DNA of 64,000 bases. Origin: 2-12-FULL-35-23 sp965196985 (GTDB lineage: Bacteria > Pseudomonadota > Gammaproteobacteria > UBA12402). The notes beneath the pieces were generated by a model. It ran no database searches and was not told where the DNA came from. It saw nothing but the letters and a program-made list of their open reading frames with translations. Shown here piece after piece: positions 36,761 to 46,046 of this stretch. Location of the stretch: contig CBDALO010000084.1 in the NCBI GenBank assembly GCA_965196985.1, positions 1-64,000 on the forward strand, given 5' to 3'. Each line of letters starts with the position of its first letter. Within the stretch, counting starts at the first letter, position 1. The position numbers and the translations under genes were made by a program.

Positions 36761-37449
36761 TGCAACAACGATTAACTGAATGTCTCATGAAAGTGTGTCA
36801 AAACAAACGCCAGCGCATTGCTTTAATGGTGGGCGTGAGTGTTATTTTAGTGATGCTGCTTTCTTTGGCTTTTTTGCCAGCAAAAGCAAAACACGCACCA
36901 GCGAAGCGGGCATTAAAAGCAACGGTCTTACCCGCTCAACCAGCGCCACCAGCCGTGGGGCAGACGTTAAACGGCATTGAGCTTAAACTCGCCCGCATTG
37001 AGCAACGGCTCAATCAAGTGACAGGCAATGAATCCTCACCCAGTGATCAGCCTTGGCAAGCGGTACAGCAACAAGTGTCCCAAGGGATTACGGCCAGCCA
37101 GCAAGCGAGCCAACAACAACAAAACCAACTGGCCCAATTGCATCAGCAAGTGGCGGCCTTGCAACAAAGTGTGGCGCTGCTCACAGCAAAACAGCACCCA
37201 CACCAACAACTCACACCGGATCATTTACCGTTTCAAGTCACCGCGATTGATAACATCCAGGAATCGAATGTGGTGACGTTACGCTATGACCATCAACTTT
37301 TACCGTTAGATGTCGGTGACACTTTAGCAGGCTGGACGCTGTTAAGTGCGAATAGCACCAATCAGTCCGCGCAATTTCAGCGAGGCGAGTCTTACGTGGC
37401 GATTCATCTGGATCAATACCCCGCTAAACCGTCAAGGAGTGCGTCCTAA
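36760..37449 (+). CDS. Membrane-anchored coiled-coil protein of the transfer operon
   Basis: The 229-residue protein has one membrane helix at residues 20-40 (IALMVGVSVILVMLLSLAFL), a proline-rich linker and a Q-rich coiled coil (about 70-145). A C-terminal beta domain follows (VVTLRYDHQLLPLDVGDTLA) similar in style to PilP/TraO-like periplasmic proteins. It is likely part of the inner-membrane to periplasm scaffold. Overlapping stop/start codons on both sides. Confidence 0.6.
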   Translation: MQQRLTECLMKVCQNKRQRIALMVGVSVILVMLLSLAFLPAKAKHAPAKRALKATVLPAQPAPPAVGQTLNGIELKLARIEQRLNQVTGNESSPSDQPWQAVQQQVSQGITASQQASQQQQNQLAQLHQQVAALQQSVALLTAKQHPHQQLTPDHLPFQVTAIDNIQESNVVTLRYDHQLLPLDVGDTLAGWTLLSANSTNQSAQFQRGESYVAIHLDQYPAKPSRSAS

Positions 37450-38309
37450 TGTATCGAGCCAATTCACTCATCAAACACGCGTGCGTGGCGTTGGTCTTAG
37501 CGGGGTTCGCGGGCACGAGCTTGGCAAACAATGCTGGATGGACAGTCAAGCCAGGGCAAACCGATCCTAATCAACGCTTTCACCAACGCTTACCGGCGCC
37601 TTTTCATGATGACATTACAGCCGATCAAGTGGTCACGAAGCTCAAACTGACACCGGCACAAACGCATCAAGCGTTAGTTTGGGGGTTAAGTCCCTTAGAA
37701 GAAAAACGCTACGTCGCCCTTATGCGCAATCGCAGTGGCTTTTTTTATCAAGGGGCGGGGCACCACTTAACGCCGGTGCAAGTGTTAGGAGTGAATGCAC
37801 CAACCGATGCCAAGCGCAGTGCGTATGCCGCTCGGGATGCGCACCAGCAGTTTGAGCAATTGGCGAAGTATTTGGCCTATAACGCCGCCTATCAACAAGC
37901 CGCTACCGCGTATAAAACTCAGCTTCACTTACCGGTTATTCGATCCTTTAATACGACGCCGTTCTCACCGTACACCTACCAGCCAATCAGCTTGCAAGCA
38001 GGCGATCATGTGTTGTTATTTGTTCATCTTCGTGATGCGGTTAAACCGATCATGGCTTATCTCATGAGTGCAGTGGCGAGAATGCCTCGCGTGCAGTTAG
38101 GCATTTTCTTTGTCGGTCACGCTACGCGCTATCAAGTACAACAATGGGCGCGTCAGCAAGCGTTACCGATTCAATTAGTGTCCAGTCATCGCATCACCTT
38201 GGATTTTGATCACGGGCAGTTTGCAACGCTTGGGATTAAACAGCCCCTACCGGTGTTAGTACGGGTGCGAGCCGGACACAGCGAAGTCATCGACACGGGA
38301 CGTTTTTAA
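37449..38309 (+). CDS. ICE transfer protein, PFL_4693 family (TIGR03759)
   Basis: The 286-residue exported protein has a signal peptide ending around GTSLA. Family-type text includes ALVWGLSPLEEKRYVALMRN and VLGVNAPTDAKRSAYAARDA, with a C-terminal thioredoxin-like part (RVQLGIFFVGHATRYQVQQW). It is conserved in GI-type secretion loci, precise role unknown, probably periplasmic. It follows the coiled-coil protein with a one-base stop/start overlap. Confidence 0.78.
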   Translation: MYRANSLIKHACVALVLAGFAGTSLANNAGWTVKPGQTDPNQRFHQRLPAPFHDDITADQVVTKLKLTPAQTHQALVWGLSPLEEKRYVALMRNRSGFFYQGAGHHLTPVQVLGVNAPTDAKRSAYAARDAHQQFEQLAKYLAYNAAYQQAATAYKTQLHLPVIRSFNTTPFSPYTYQPISLQAGDHVLLFVHLRDAVKPIMAYLMSAVARMPRVQLGIFFVGHATRYQVQQWARQQALPIQLVSSHRITLDFDHGQFATLGIKQPLPVLVRVRAGHSEVIDTGRF

Positions 38310-38825
38310 ATGCGTGGTTTATTGGGGGTTTTAATGGCGGGATTGTGTGTGAGTGCGGGCGCGTCACTGACCGTCATTGCTCGACAAGGCGAAACGGTCT
38401 CAGCTCCACTTGCACACTGGACGCTACCGACTCAGGCGAGCGCGTTAGCTGCTATTCATGCCCAAGTCGCCGTGTTAAAGCACCCGCACATTACCATTAA
38501 ACCGTTACTCGTTCCGACGGTGTCTGAGTTTACTGACGGTCACGTCAGCTCGCATCGTATGCCTAAAACCTCGGCGCACTTTCCTGCCTTCTTTGTGTTA
38601 AGTGACGGGGCACGTTCTGTGCAATGGGCAACAGACAATGCAAAACGATTAAAGCAATTACGGGCGATTGGAATCATTACGCACGCAGAGCGTGTTGATG
38701 CCATTAAAGCGCTTGAAGCAAAAACGGGGTTAGTGTTAGTGCCAGCGTCCTTAACGGGCTTTTCAGCCGTGGTGCAAACCACGCACACGCCGTTTTTAGT
38801 GAACCAAGGGTGGGTGGTGCAATGA
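38310..38825 (+). CDS. ICE transfer protein, PFL_4695 family (TIGR03765)
   Basis: The 171-residue exported protein has a short signal peptide (LLGVLMAGLCVSAGAS). The conserved core includes FFVLSDGARSVQWATDNAKR and the glutamate-lysine helix EALEAK-like, ending in TTHTPFLVNQGWVV. It immediately follows PFL_4693 without a gap. The lytic transglycosylase often found between them in relatives is absent here. Its stop overlaps the next start (ATGA). Confidence 0.78.
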   Translation: MRGLLGVLMAGLCVSAGASLTVIARQGETVSAPLAHWTLPTQASALAAIHAQVAVLKHPHITIKPLLVPTVSEFTDGHVSSHRMPKTSAHFPAFFVLSDGARSVQWATDNAKRLKQLRAIGIITHAERVDAIKALEAKTGLVLVPASLTGFSAVVQTTHTPFLVNQGWVVQ

Positions 38826-39523
38826 ATGACGTGCCTGAAATCAAACAACGCGCCAGAGGCTTTTTTGGTTTTTGCTGGACAACGTGTCGGGCGATGGGGT
38901 GGGGGATTGTGATTGCGTTAGTGATTAATGTCGTGCATTGGCATGAAGACGGGTATCAAGCGGTACTCGCACAATTAACCCAGCGTGACAGCGAACAAAC
39001 CACGCAATTGGGTTTTCGCAATCCATTAGCAGGCAAAGTCGCTACCTGGGCGATACAGTCTATGGATGCCCAGCAAGCTTGGTTGACACAACACACCAAG
39101 CCTTGGCTTAAGCAAGTGCCGTTAATCGGTGATTGGTTGAGCTCAGCCAGCGTTGCAAAAAAGACTCAGGCGGTGCAGCAAGGGGTTGTGCATGGCTTGC
39201 GTGTGTTGTGGGGGACGTTGGTGTTAGTGGGCTTGAAAGGGATTAGCTTGTTGGTCTCTGCTTGGGTGTTTGTGTTCGCTGGGCTATTAGGGGCGATGGA
39301 TGGGTTATTAGCGCGTTACATTCGCACCCATGAAGGCGGGCGTGAATCAACGTTTATCTTTCACCGCGTGGCCGACACCGTGATCAAGGCACCCGTGGCC
39401 TTGTTCTTTGTGTATTTAGCGTTACCGGTTTTTATTAATCCAGAGTGGGTGGTGATTGCCATGAGTCTGATGGTGTTTGCCTTTTTTTATTTAGCGACAG
39501 CGAATTTGAAAAAATTCTTGTAA
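38822..39523 (+). CDS. ICE membrane protein, PFL_4697 family (TIGR03747)
   Basis: The 233-residue integral membrane protein has helices around residues 22-40, 125-150, 180-200 and 205-228. The conserved loop LLGAMDGLLARYIRTHEGGR and the ending FFYLATANLKKFL are typical. The start ATG 38822 overlaps the preceding stop by four bases, which decides against a GTG at 38810. In relatives the coupling protein gene traD precedes this gene; here traD lies at the far end of the operon. Confidence 0.8.
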   Translation: MNDVPEIKQRARGFFGFCWTTCRAMGWGIVIALVINVVHWHEDGYQAVLAQLTQRDSEQTTQLGFRNPLAGKVATWAIQSMDAQQAWLTQHTKPWLKQVPLIGDWLSSASVAKKTQAVQQGVVHGLRVLWGTLVLVGLKGISLLVSAWVFVFAGLLGAMDGLLARYIRTHEGGRESTFIFHRVADTVIKAPVALFFVYLALPVFINPEWVVIAMSLMVFAFFYLATANLKKFL

Positions 39524-39533
39524 AGGAGCGGTG

Positions 39534-39872
39534 ATGAGAAAGTGTTTAGTGGTGTGTTGGTTGGTGTTGGGGTTAATGGGGGTTGCCCAGGCTGATAACG
39601 CTCAGATGAAAACCACGCTGGTCAAAATCATCAATCAGCTTGAAACCATCAAGCCCTTGGTCACGCAAGCCAAGCGAGAGCAAACCGCTAACCCGCGTGT
39701 GAAAATTCACTTTGACCGCTGGCAGGATGGCCAAGGTCATTGGCATAACGGGCTGCGCCAAGACATCGAAACCATTCAAGGGGCCTTAGTGCAAGCAGTG
39801 AATCAACAAAACCATGAGCCACGCGTTATTGCCCCGCTCAGTGGTGACTTTGTAGGAGGTGATCATGTTTGA
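39534..39872 (+). CDS. RAQPRD-family ICE protein (TIGR01690)
   Basis: The 112-residue exported protein has the signal peptide VCWLVLGLMGVAQA, a helical middle and the characteristic C-terminal variant EPRVIAPLSGDFVGG of the RAQPRD family. It is periplasmic. ATG 39534 is five bases after AAGGAG; GTG at 39531 is too close. It overlaps the next gene. Confidence 0.82.
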   Translation: MRKCLVVCWLVLGLMGVAQADNAQMKTTLVKIINQLETIKPLVTQAKREQTANPRVKIHFDRWQDGQGHWHNGLRQDIETIQGALVQAVNQQNHEPRVIAPLSGDFVGGDHV

Positions 39873-40104
39873 GATGAGTACCGCTCAAAAGCAAGCCTTT
39901 AATGAAGCAACACACGGTGTCGGGGCCATCACGTATTGTCACCTGATTTTATTTTTTATTGCAGGCTTGGCCACCATCTGGTTGTTGCTTGTGTTCATCG
40001 GCACGATAAAAAACCCCGAGTGTTCTCCGTATGAGGCACTCAACACGTTTGCTTATGCGGTGGTGATTTATATCGCTGTCGGTGTCGTGGTTCATTTTAC
40101 TTAA
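39865..40104 (+). CDS. ICE membrane protein, PFL_4701 family (TIGR03758)
   Basis: The 79-residue protein has two membrane helices (residues 25-48 and 60-77). The family start MSTAQKQAFNEATHGV follows two residues in. AGGAGG five bases before ATG 39865 sets the start. It is a small inner-membrane subunit, position-matched to PFL_4701. Confidence 0.8.
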   Translation: MFEMSTAQKQAFNEATHGVGAITYCHLILFFIAGLATIWLLLVFIGTIKNPECSPYEALNTFAYAVVIYIAVGVVVHFT

Positions 40105-40121
40105 CCCAAGGAGTTTTTAGT

Positions 40122-40520
40122 ATGTTAAAGCACTTTTTATTACGTCACACACGCGGTGTTCGCACCTTGTTGACTCAACTCATGGCCGCAATCACGACCT
40201 TGTCTCTCTCGGCGCTTGCCTGGGCGGATGGCGGCATTATTCCCATCTCCACTGATGATCAAACCGCCTCCGGCAGTGATTTTGCACAAACGCTGGTTCA
40301 CATTTTCCAAAAGGGACTGATTCCCGTGGTGATGTTAGGCGGGTCGGTTTGGGTTTTGTGGACGGGGATTTCAACGATGGCTAATGGCGTGAAAGAGGCG
40401 GGCGATCGCCAGAAATTTGACCCGCTTAAAAACGCGATCATCAAGACCGTGATTGTTGTGGTGGTCGGTGGGGCGTTGTTGTATCTGCTTAATGAACTTC
40501 GCACCTTTAAGTTTTCATAA
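40122..40520 (+). CDS. ICE membrane protein, PFL_4702 family (TIGR03745), pilin-like
   Basis: The 132-residue protein has a long N-terminal leader (cleavage likely after SALAWA) and two hydrophobic helices (LIPVVMLGGSVWVLWTGIST and IIKTVIVVVVGGALLYLLNE). This architecture is shared with VirB2-type pilins, and the family is thought to supply the pilus-like subunit. It has a good ribosome site (AAGGAG). Confidence 0.83.
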   Translation: MLKHFLLRHTRGVRTLLTQLMAAITTLSLSALAWADGGIIPISTDDQTASGSDFAQTLVHIFQKGLIPVVMLGGSVWVLWTGISTMANGVKEAGDRQKFDPLKNAIIKTVIVVVVGGALLYLLNELRTFKFS

Positions 40521-40534
40521 CAGAGGAGAGGGCT

Positions 40535-40921
40535 ATGCACACAACACAACGTCCGAGCTGTCAGTACTTAACCCATAAGCACGCGACTTTCTTTGGTTGC
40601 ACCTTAGCGGAGACTGGCTGGTTGATTGGGATTTTAGCCGCCATTCAGCTGCCGTTGATCACGGGCCTGGCGTTTCCCTTAGGCCATTACTTAGGCGGCT
40701 TTTGGGGCGCGTTTTTAATTGAGTTTTTAATCGCGGTATTACTGACCCGCTTTGTGCTATTGACACAAATTGCTAAACGCATTGGCGAGAGGCGTCAAGG
40801 CAAGCCAGCAGGGTATTTACGCTGGCGGTTTCGCTGGTGGTGTTATCAACACTTAGGGGTGCCTTTGCCGTTAGTTATTCGTCAAGGTGTTTGGTCAACG
40901 AGGAGACATCACGATGTTTAA
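40535..40921 (+). CDS. ICE transfer protein TIGR03750 family
   Basis: The 128-residue inner-membrane protein has two helices (about 28-50 and 55-75) followed by a basic cytosolic tail (RRQGKPAGYLRWRFRWWCYQ). This matches the small TraL/VirB3-like member of GI-type loci. Its end overlaps the next gene by eight bases. Confidence 0.8.
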   Translation: MHTTQRPSCQYLTHKHATFFGCTLAETGWLIGILAAIQLPLITGLAFPLGHYLGGFWGAFLIEFLIAVLLTRFVLLTQIAKRIGERRQGKPAGYLRWRFRWWCYQHLGVPLPLVIRQGVWSTRRHHDV

Positions 40922-41534
40922 AGCCTGGAAACGATTCGATCAACTCACATTAACAGTGAAAACCTTGTGGGTGGTGATTGCGCTACTGGTTGGACTCAAT
41001 ACCGTGGCATTAGTCGGACTCGCCACGGCCCCTGATCGCCTACGCATTTACTTGCCGCCTGATTTAAGCGCAGGGGCTACCTTGAAGCCTGAGCAGGTAC
41101 CGAAAGCCACGGTGTATGCGTTTGCGTTTCAGATTTTTACTGCAATTAACAGTTGGACGACCAGTGGGACGCAAGAGTACGGCAAAAACCTGAACGGTTA
41201 CCAACGTTATTTATCGCCTGCTTTTTACACCGCGCTTGAACAAGACAAGCAAGCTCGCACCAGTAACGGTGAGCTGGCAAGACAACGCTTAATGTCAGCG
41301 GTATCGGGTGACGGGTATTCCTTGGCTTCGGTGAAGGTGTTAGGCAATGGCACGTGGTTAGTGACCTTGCACTTACAGCTCGTGGAAACGCTCGATGGGC
41401 AAGTCATTAAGCGCGTCATCATGGCTTATCCGTTAGTGGTGTCACAGGTGCAAGCGTCATTAGCGGTCAATCCCTGGGGGCTGGTATTAAGCGGTTATCA
41501 GCAAGCCCCGTATCGATTAAAAACAGTGGTCTAG
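40914..41534 (+). CDS. ICE transfer protein, PFL_4703 family (TIGR03746)
   Basis: The 206-residue protein is anchored by one N-terminal helix (VKTLWVVIALLVGLNTVALV) with a periplasmic VirB8/TraE-like domain. Family text includes RIYLPPDLSAGATLKPEQVP and PATVYAF-like TVYAFAFQIFTAINSW. ATG 40914 lies eight bases after AGGAG and inside the end of the previous gene. Confidence 0.82.
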   Translation: MFKAWKRFDQLTLTVKTLWVVIALLVGLNTVALVGLATAPDRLRIYLPPDLSAGATLKPEQVPKATVYAFAFQIFTAINSWTTSGTQEYGKNLNGYQRYLSPAFYTALEQDKQARTSNGELARQRLMSAVSGDGYSLASVKVLGNGTWLVTLHLQLVETLDGQVIKRVIMAYPLVVSQVQASLAVNPWGLVLSGYQQAPYRLKTVV

Positions 41535-41982
41535 GAGGGCGAATGAAAAAGTTAGTGTGCAGTCTTTGTGTGGTGTTACCGATCTTAGCCGGTGCCACCG
41601 ATTTAAAACCCAGTCCGCAAGTGGTGGTCAACCAAGTGCATTATGATCACGTGGTGTGGAACGGGATGCCGATTAGTGTGGTGGTACCGGTTGGCCAAGA
41701 GCGTGTGATTAAGTTTCCGTGTTCAGTGAGCCTTCAAAATACTAATCCTGCCTTAACGACTGATAAGGTGCGCATTGAAAATAACGCGGGTTTTCTTTAT
41801 ATCACCGCTAAAAAAGCGTTCTCACCGATTCGCTTGCCAATCCAGTTAAGCAGCGGGCAGGTAGTGTTAATGGATTTATCAGCGAGTGCGAGCAGTAATG
41901 ACACCCCGGTTGCGGTGGTGCTTCCCTCAGCCGGTGGCGCGGGTGCAAAAGCAGCGGGCACCCAACCGGCGTTTATTACTTA

Positions 41983-43862
41983 GTGACTGACAGAAAACCC
42001 GCAAAGCCTTTTATTTTCAATGTTTCGGGGCGAACTGGTCACATGAAGATTTTCAAAAAACAGCACTAAATACTCGTTTTCCAGCTATTTACAGCTTATT
42101 TTCGATATAATGCCTTAATCTTCGATGATTTTTCGCCACAGCATGGTAACTCTTCACTGGAAAGCAAGAATGACAAGACTAGCCCAAAATCCACAAATGC
42201 AAATTGGCCAAGTAGATATTTCTAAAATTCAAATCAGCTCTAAATCACGGGATGACATTCCAAAATTATTAAAAGGGCTACAGTTTATTTATAGTACACC
42301 CTCTGTACGGAAGGAGATTTTCGAACTACTAGAGGCTCAGATTGCACCTGAGGTTGACAAGAATAATGGACGCCCTGGTATGGAATTATGGAAAATATTG
42401 GTCATGGGAGTACTCCGCCTGAGTCTAAATTGTGATTATGATCGACTGCATGAACTTGTGAATCAACATAAAACCATTCGTGAAATGCTAGGGCATGCTG
42501 ATTTTTTCGATAAAATAGAGTATCAGCTGCAAACAATTAAAGACAATGTCTCGCTACTCACTCCCGAGTTGTTAGATGAGATTAATCAAGTTGTTGTGAA
42601 AGCTGGTCATTCATTGTTAAAAAAAAGTGAGCCTCTGCGAGGCCGTTGCGATTCCTTTGTGGTTGAAACAGACGTACATTTTCCAACAGACATAAGCTTA
42701 CTGTTTGACGCAATGCGCAAAATAATTCAGCAGGTGGCCAAGCTGTGTGAACACAGCGGATTGAGTGACTGGCGTCAATATCGATATAACATCAAGCATC
42801 TGAAACGGCTCATGCGAATAGCTCAACTAAAAAAGCGCAGTAAGAGCAAGCAAGCAGATCAACAAAACAAAAAGGACAAGGCAATCAAGGATGCTCATCA
42901 GGAGTATCTCAATATTGCGCAAAAATATTTAGATAAAGCACATGCCTCAATAAACGCTATCCAGAAAGCCGATCTACTGAAGCCGCAAGATGCGCCACTG
43001 GTTGAAAGTATAGAAATGTTCACGGTTCATGCAGATCGCCAAGTTGATCAAATTAAACGCCGAATATTATTGGATGAAAAGATCCCGCATGAAGAAAAAG
43101 TCTTTTCTGTCTTTCAGCCACATACTGAATGGATTGTAAAAGGAAAGGCTGGTGTACCAGTCGAATTAGGAATGAAAGTCTGTGTCTTGGAGGATCAACA
43201 CCAATTTATATTGCATCATCGTGTGATGGAGAATGAGACTGATGACAAGGTCGCCGTATCTATGGTTCAAGAGACCCAACAAAAGTTCCCAGAGTTAAAC
43301 ACATGTAGTTTTGATAAGGGCTTTCATTCAAAAGAAAATCAATCTGCGTTAGCAGATATTTTGGAAGTTGTTGCATTGCCGAGAAAAGGTCGACTCTCAA
43401 AGGAAGCACAGGAAATTGAAAAGTCAGACTCGTTTGTGAAAGCGAAACAAAAGCATTCTGCGGTAGAATCCAGTATTAATGCTCTTGAAGTTCATGGGTT
43501 GGATCAATGCCTAGATCACGGCATTGATGGCTTTAAGAGTTATGTTGGCTTAGCGATTGTTGGAAAAAACATAGATCGTATCGGAAGTCTTATACAAAGA
43601 GCTGAGCAAAGGAAAGCAGCGCGACTAAAAAAACGCATTCGAGGTCGCAGCCCACCGTTAGCTGCCTAGTCAGCCTCAGAATATCCCATTGTATTCCAGA
43701 AAGCAGGATGCTTTTTTTCGTATCAAAACAGCGAGATTTCATTTTTTTGTACGCGGCCAGGGCTTAACATGCTATTTTTATTATGATCTCGCGCGGATAT
43801 AAAAAAATGAAAGTGTAATAAAACAACAAAGACTAAGAATTAGTAGGTTTTCTGTCAGTCAC
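41983..43862 (+). mobile_element. ISNCY-family (ISDol1-type) element, 1880 bp
   Basis: The perfect terminal repeat GTGACTGACAGAAAACC is bounded by TACTTA duplications at 41977-41982 and 43863-43868. The same terminal repeat and the same hexamer flank the 201-bp MITE in traD (54725-54925). This is the only copy with a transposase in the window. Confidence 0.9.
42170..43669 (+). CDS. ISNCY-family transposase
   Basis: The 499-residue transposase matches the ISDol1-like group of ISNCY, with MTRLAQNPQMQIGQVDISKI at the start and SRDDIPKLLKGLQFIYSTPS after it. A DDE-type core has VVETDVHFPTDISLLFDAMR, CSFDKGFHSKEN and the glutamate near HSAVESSINALE. I prefer ATG 42170 (GGAAAGC upstream) over 42125, because the family begins this way. 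It looks intact and could act on the MITE ends in trans. Confidence 0.88.
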   Translation: MTRLAQNPQMQIGQVDISKIQISSKSRDDIPKLLKGLQFIYSTPSVRKEIFELLEAQIAPEVDKNNGRPGMELWKILVMGVLRLSLNCDYDRLHELVNQHKTIREMLGHADFFDKIEYQLQTIKDNVSLLTPELLDEINQVVVKAGHSLLKKSEPLRGRCDSFVVETDVHFPTDISLLFDAMRKIIQQVAKLCEHSGLSDWRQYRYNIKHLKRLMRIAQLKKRSKSKQADQQNKKDKAIKDAHQEYLNIAQKYLDKAHASINAIQKADLLKPQDAPLVESIEMFTVHADRQVDQIKRRILLDEKIPHEEKVFSVFQPHTEWIVKGKAGVPVELGMKVCVLEDQHQFILHHRVMENETDDKVAVSMVQETQQKFPELNTCSFDKGFHSKENQSALADILEVVALPRKGRLSKEAQEIEKSDSFVKAKQKHSAVESSINALEVHGLDQCLDHGIDGFKSYVGLAIVGKNIDRIGSLIQRAEQRKAARLKKRIRGRSPPLAA

Positions 43863-44240
43863 TACTTACGTGAGCTTATTGCGTTATGCCATCCAGCACT
43901 TGTATTCCCCCGAACGCCTAGTGCATGAAGACGGCGCATTTAGTCGTACTCCGATGTTTACCTCACGCAGTGTCGCGTTAGTCAATCAAGCCGCCGTACT
44001 TGCCATGCCGTTAGCGTCCTGGCAAGCAGGCGCGTATACCGTCACAGCGGTGTTATTAAAAAACACCACGCGCCATCGTGTGTTGTTGAGCCCACAAACC
44101 TTGCACGGCAGTTGGTTAGCCACCAGCTTTTATCCCTCTAATTACGTCAATGCCCGGGGGCATTTGCGCGATCGCACCACGGTGTTTGTGGTGTCTGATC
44201 AGCCGTTTAATCAAGCACTGCAAGCAGCGAGGGCGTACCG

Positions 44241-45614
44241 ATGAATCGTAATCCTAAACTGTTAATCGTGTTAGGTGTGTTAAGTGTGTTGTTGATTGCC
44301 GGTTTTTTATGGATGAGTGCGGGATCTTCTGCAACGACTCACACCCGCGAAGCCAAGAACACACACGCTCCGTTTGATGTGGCCTCAGGTGACACCAACA
44401 ACGAAGTGCTTGGGCGCATTATCGCGCAACAAAAAGCCTTACAAACGAAAAACGCGCAGCAAGCAAGCCTAATCCATCAATTGCAACGCACCAATGCCAG
44501 TCAAGCCCGTGAACAATTAACAAAAACCAAGGCCGCCTTAGAGCAACAGATCGCCGCTTTAAAAACCAGTCTGGCCGAACAAATGAACACCTTAGTGCAA
44601 CGGGCTAAGACATCTTCGGGTAAGTCAAATTCGGCGTTGGAAAACTACACGGTGGGCCAGGGTCAAACTAAAAGTCATTCTCACATGATTACCTCGGTGC
44701 CTGATTTTTCGTTAACGCCCGTTAAAGGTGAGGCGAGTGGTGCAATGAAGTCGCACGACACAGGAAGTGTTAGTAGCGCACCGACGTTACCCAGTGATCA
44801 GGATAAAACACTCGCTCAACAAAAAGCCGCGGTACCGGTTTACACGGTACCAGACGGCTCAACGGTAGCGAACGTGGCCTTACTGAGTCCCTTAATTGGT
44901 GAGGTGCCGGTGAATGGCAGTTTACAAGCACCGGCGTTTCCGTTTAAAGCAATGCTCAGTTATCACCAAACCCAACAAATGTTTGCCGCCAACGGCATTC
45001 CGTTACCCACAGGTTTAGCTGGGACGATTTTGCAAGGCTATTCGGTCGGCAGTATGTCCTTAGGTTGCGCAAGACCTTATGTCACTAAATTGTTGTTTGT
45101 GTTTAAAGACGGGCACTTTGTGGTGTTTCCTAAAAAAACCAGCAGTGGTAATGCCACACAGGTTTACCCTAAAAATGCGTTGGGTTATTTAAGTGATGCC
45201 TACAACAACCCGTGCATTAACGGGCGCTACATGACCGATGCCCCTAAAGTGATCGCCAGCTTTATGGCCTTAGGGGCGGCGCAAGGGGCGGGCGGGGCGA
45301 TTGCGCAAGCGCAAACCCAAACGCTCACCAACATTGCCCAAGGCACGGCAGGCACGGTCTTTAACGGCAACTTAGGCAAGTATGCCGCAGGCTTAGCGGT
45401 GAATGAAGGCGCGAAAGATGCCACCGCTTGGTACAAGGCTCGAGTCAATACTATCTTTGACGCGGTGTTTGTGCCCTCGACTGAAAACGGGCGAGCGCGT
45501 CGCCTCATTTTTAATGTAACCCAAACCATTCCAATTGATTTAAACCACCAAGGGAGATTGTTGCACCATGAACGTTTTAGTGACGGCTCGACTACTGATC
45601 ATTCTTTGCTGTAG
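44241..45614 (+). CDS. ICE transfer protein, PFL_4705 family (TIGR03752), VirB10/TraB-like
   Basis: The 457-residue protein has an N-terminal membrane helix (LLIVLGVLSVLLIAGFLWMS), a coiled coil over about residues 55-115, and a periplasmic beta-rich C-terminal domain. Family text includes IPLPTGLAGTILQGYSVGSM and LGYLSDAYNNPCINGRYMTD. It spans the envelope as the TraB/VirB10 analogue. Start overlaps the PFL_4704 stop (ATGA); its 3' end overlaps the next lipoprotein gene by 47 bases. Confidence 0.85.
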   Translation: MNRNPKLLIVLGVLSVLLIAGFLWMSAGSSATTHTREAKNTHAPFDVASGDTNNEVLGRIIAQQKALQTKNAQQASLIHQLQRTNASQAREQLTKTKAALEQQIAALKTSLAEQMNTLVQRAKTSSGKSNSALENYTVGQGQTKSHSHMITSVPDFSLTPVKGEASGAMKSHDTGSVSSAPTLPSDQDKTLAQQKAAVPVYTVPDGSTVANVALLSPLIGEVPVNGSLQAPAFPFKAMLSYHQTQQMFAANGIPLPTGLAGTILQGYSVGSMSLGCARPYVTKLLFVFKDGHFVVFPKKTSSGNATQVYPKNALGYLSDAYNNPCINGRYMTDAPKVIASFMALGAAQGAGGAIAQAQTQTLTNIAQGTAGTVFNGNLGKYAAGLAVNEGAKDATAWYKARVNTIFDAVFVPSTENGRARRLIFNVTQTIPIDLNHQGRLLHHERFSDGSTTDHSLL

Positions 45615-45870
45615 CGCAGGCTTAGCCGCTTGTGCGACACCAGGGAGCAATTTAATTCCAGCAGGGGGACAACGCACCATGCCTCAACTGTATCAAAGTG
45701 AAACCGGTGCGGCGTTGACCACGAATTTTAACAACCAGGTCAACGCCCCGTCTCGTGTGGCGTTAACACGGGAGCTGCCTCGCTCTCGTTACGTGGCGCA
45801 AACCGCCCACGGCAAACGCGAGGTGGACAGCTTGTTTAAACCGTTGCCGAACCCTGAAATACCGGTGTAG
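45568..45870 (+). CDS. ICE lipoprotein TIGR03751 family
   Basis: The 100-residue lipoprotein has signal ARLLIILCCSAGLAAC with the lipobox LAAC. The mature part includes NLIPAGGQRTMPQLYQSETG and ends VDSLFKPLPNPEIPV, as in this family. It is the VirB7/TraV-like outer-membrane member. GGGAGA precedes the ATG inside the upstream gene. Confidence 0.85.
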   Translation: MNVLVTARLLIILCCSAGLAACATPGSNLIPAGGQRTMPQLYQSETGAALTTNFNNQVNAPSRVALTRELPRSRYVAQTAHGKREVDSLFKPLPNPEIPV

Positions 45871-46046
45871 TTTTCTATCGCCCCGCACTTAGTGCAGGTT
45901 AATGGCGAGGCTTACCCAAAGCCAGGGATAACCACGGCCTTCTTTTTGTATCGCAGCAATCACTTTGCGCTGCCCAGTGAGCTTTTTACCAGTTATTTTT
46001 GAGCGAATAATAAAGTCTTGATCTAGGTTTGTTATTAGGAGATTTT

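Larger units (their letters stand above)
41543..44244 (+). pseudogene. ICE transfer protein, PFL_4704 family (TIGR03749), split by ISNCY-type element
   Basis: Segments 41543-41982 and 43869-44244 rejoin across the 6-bp duplication TACTTA into 272 codons, 271 residues. This is the TraK/VirB9-like component. It has a signal peptide (LVCSLCVVLPILAGA) and beta-rich family text (QVHYDHVVWNGMPISVVVPV, PAFIT-YVSLLRYAIQHLYSP). The protein belongs to the outer-membrane core of the secretion channel, so its loss should stop transfer. The 3' piece could be translated from GTG 43870 but would lack the signal peptide. Confidence 0.88.
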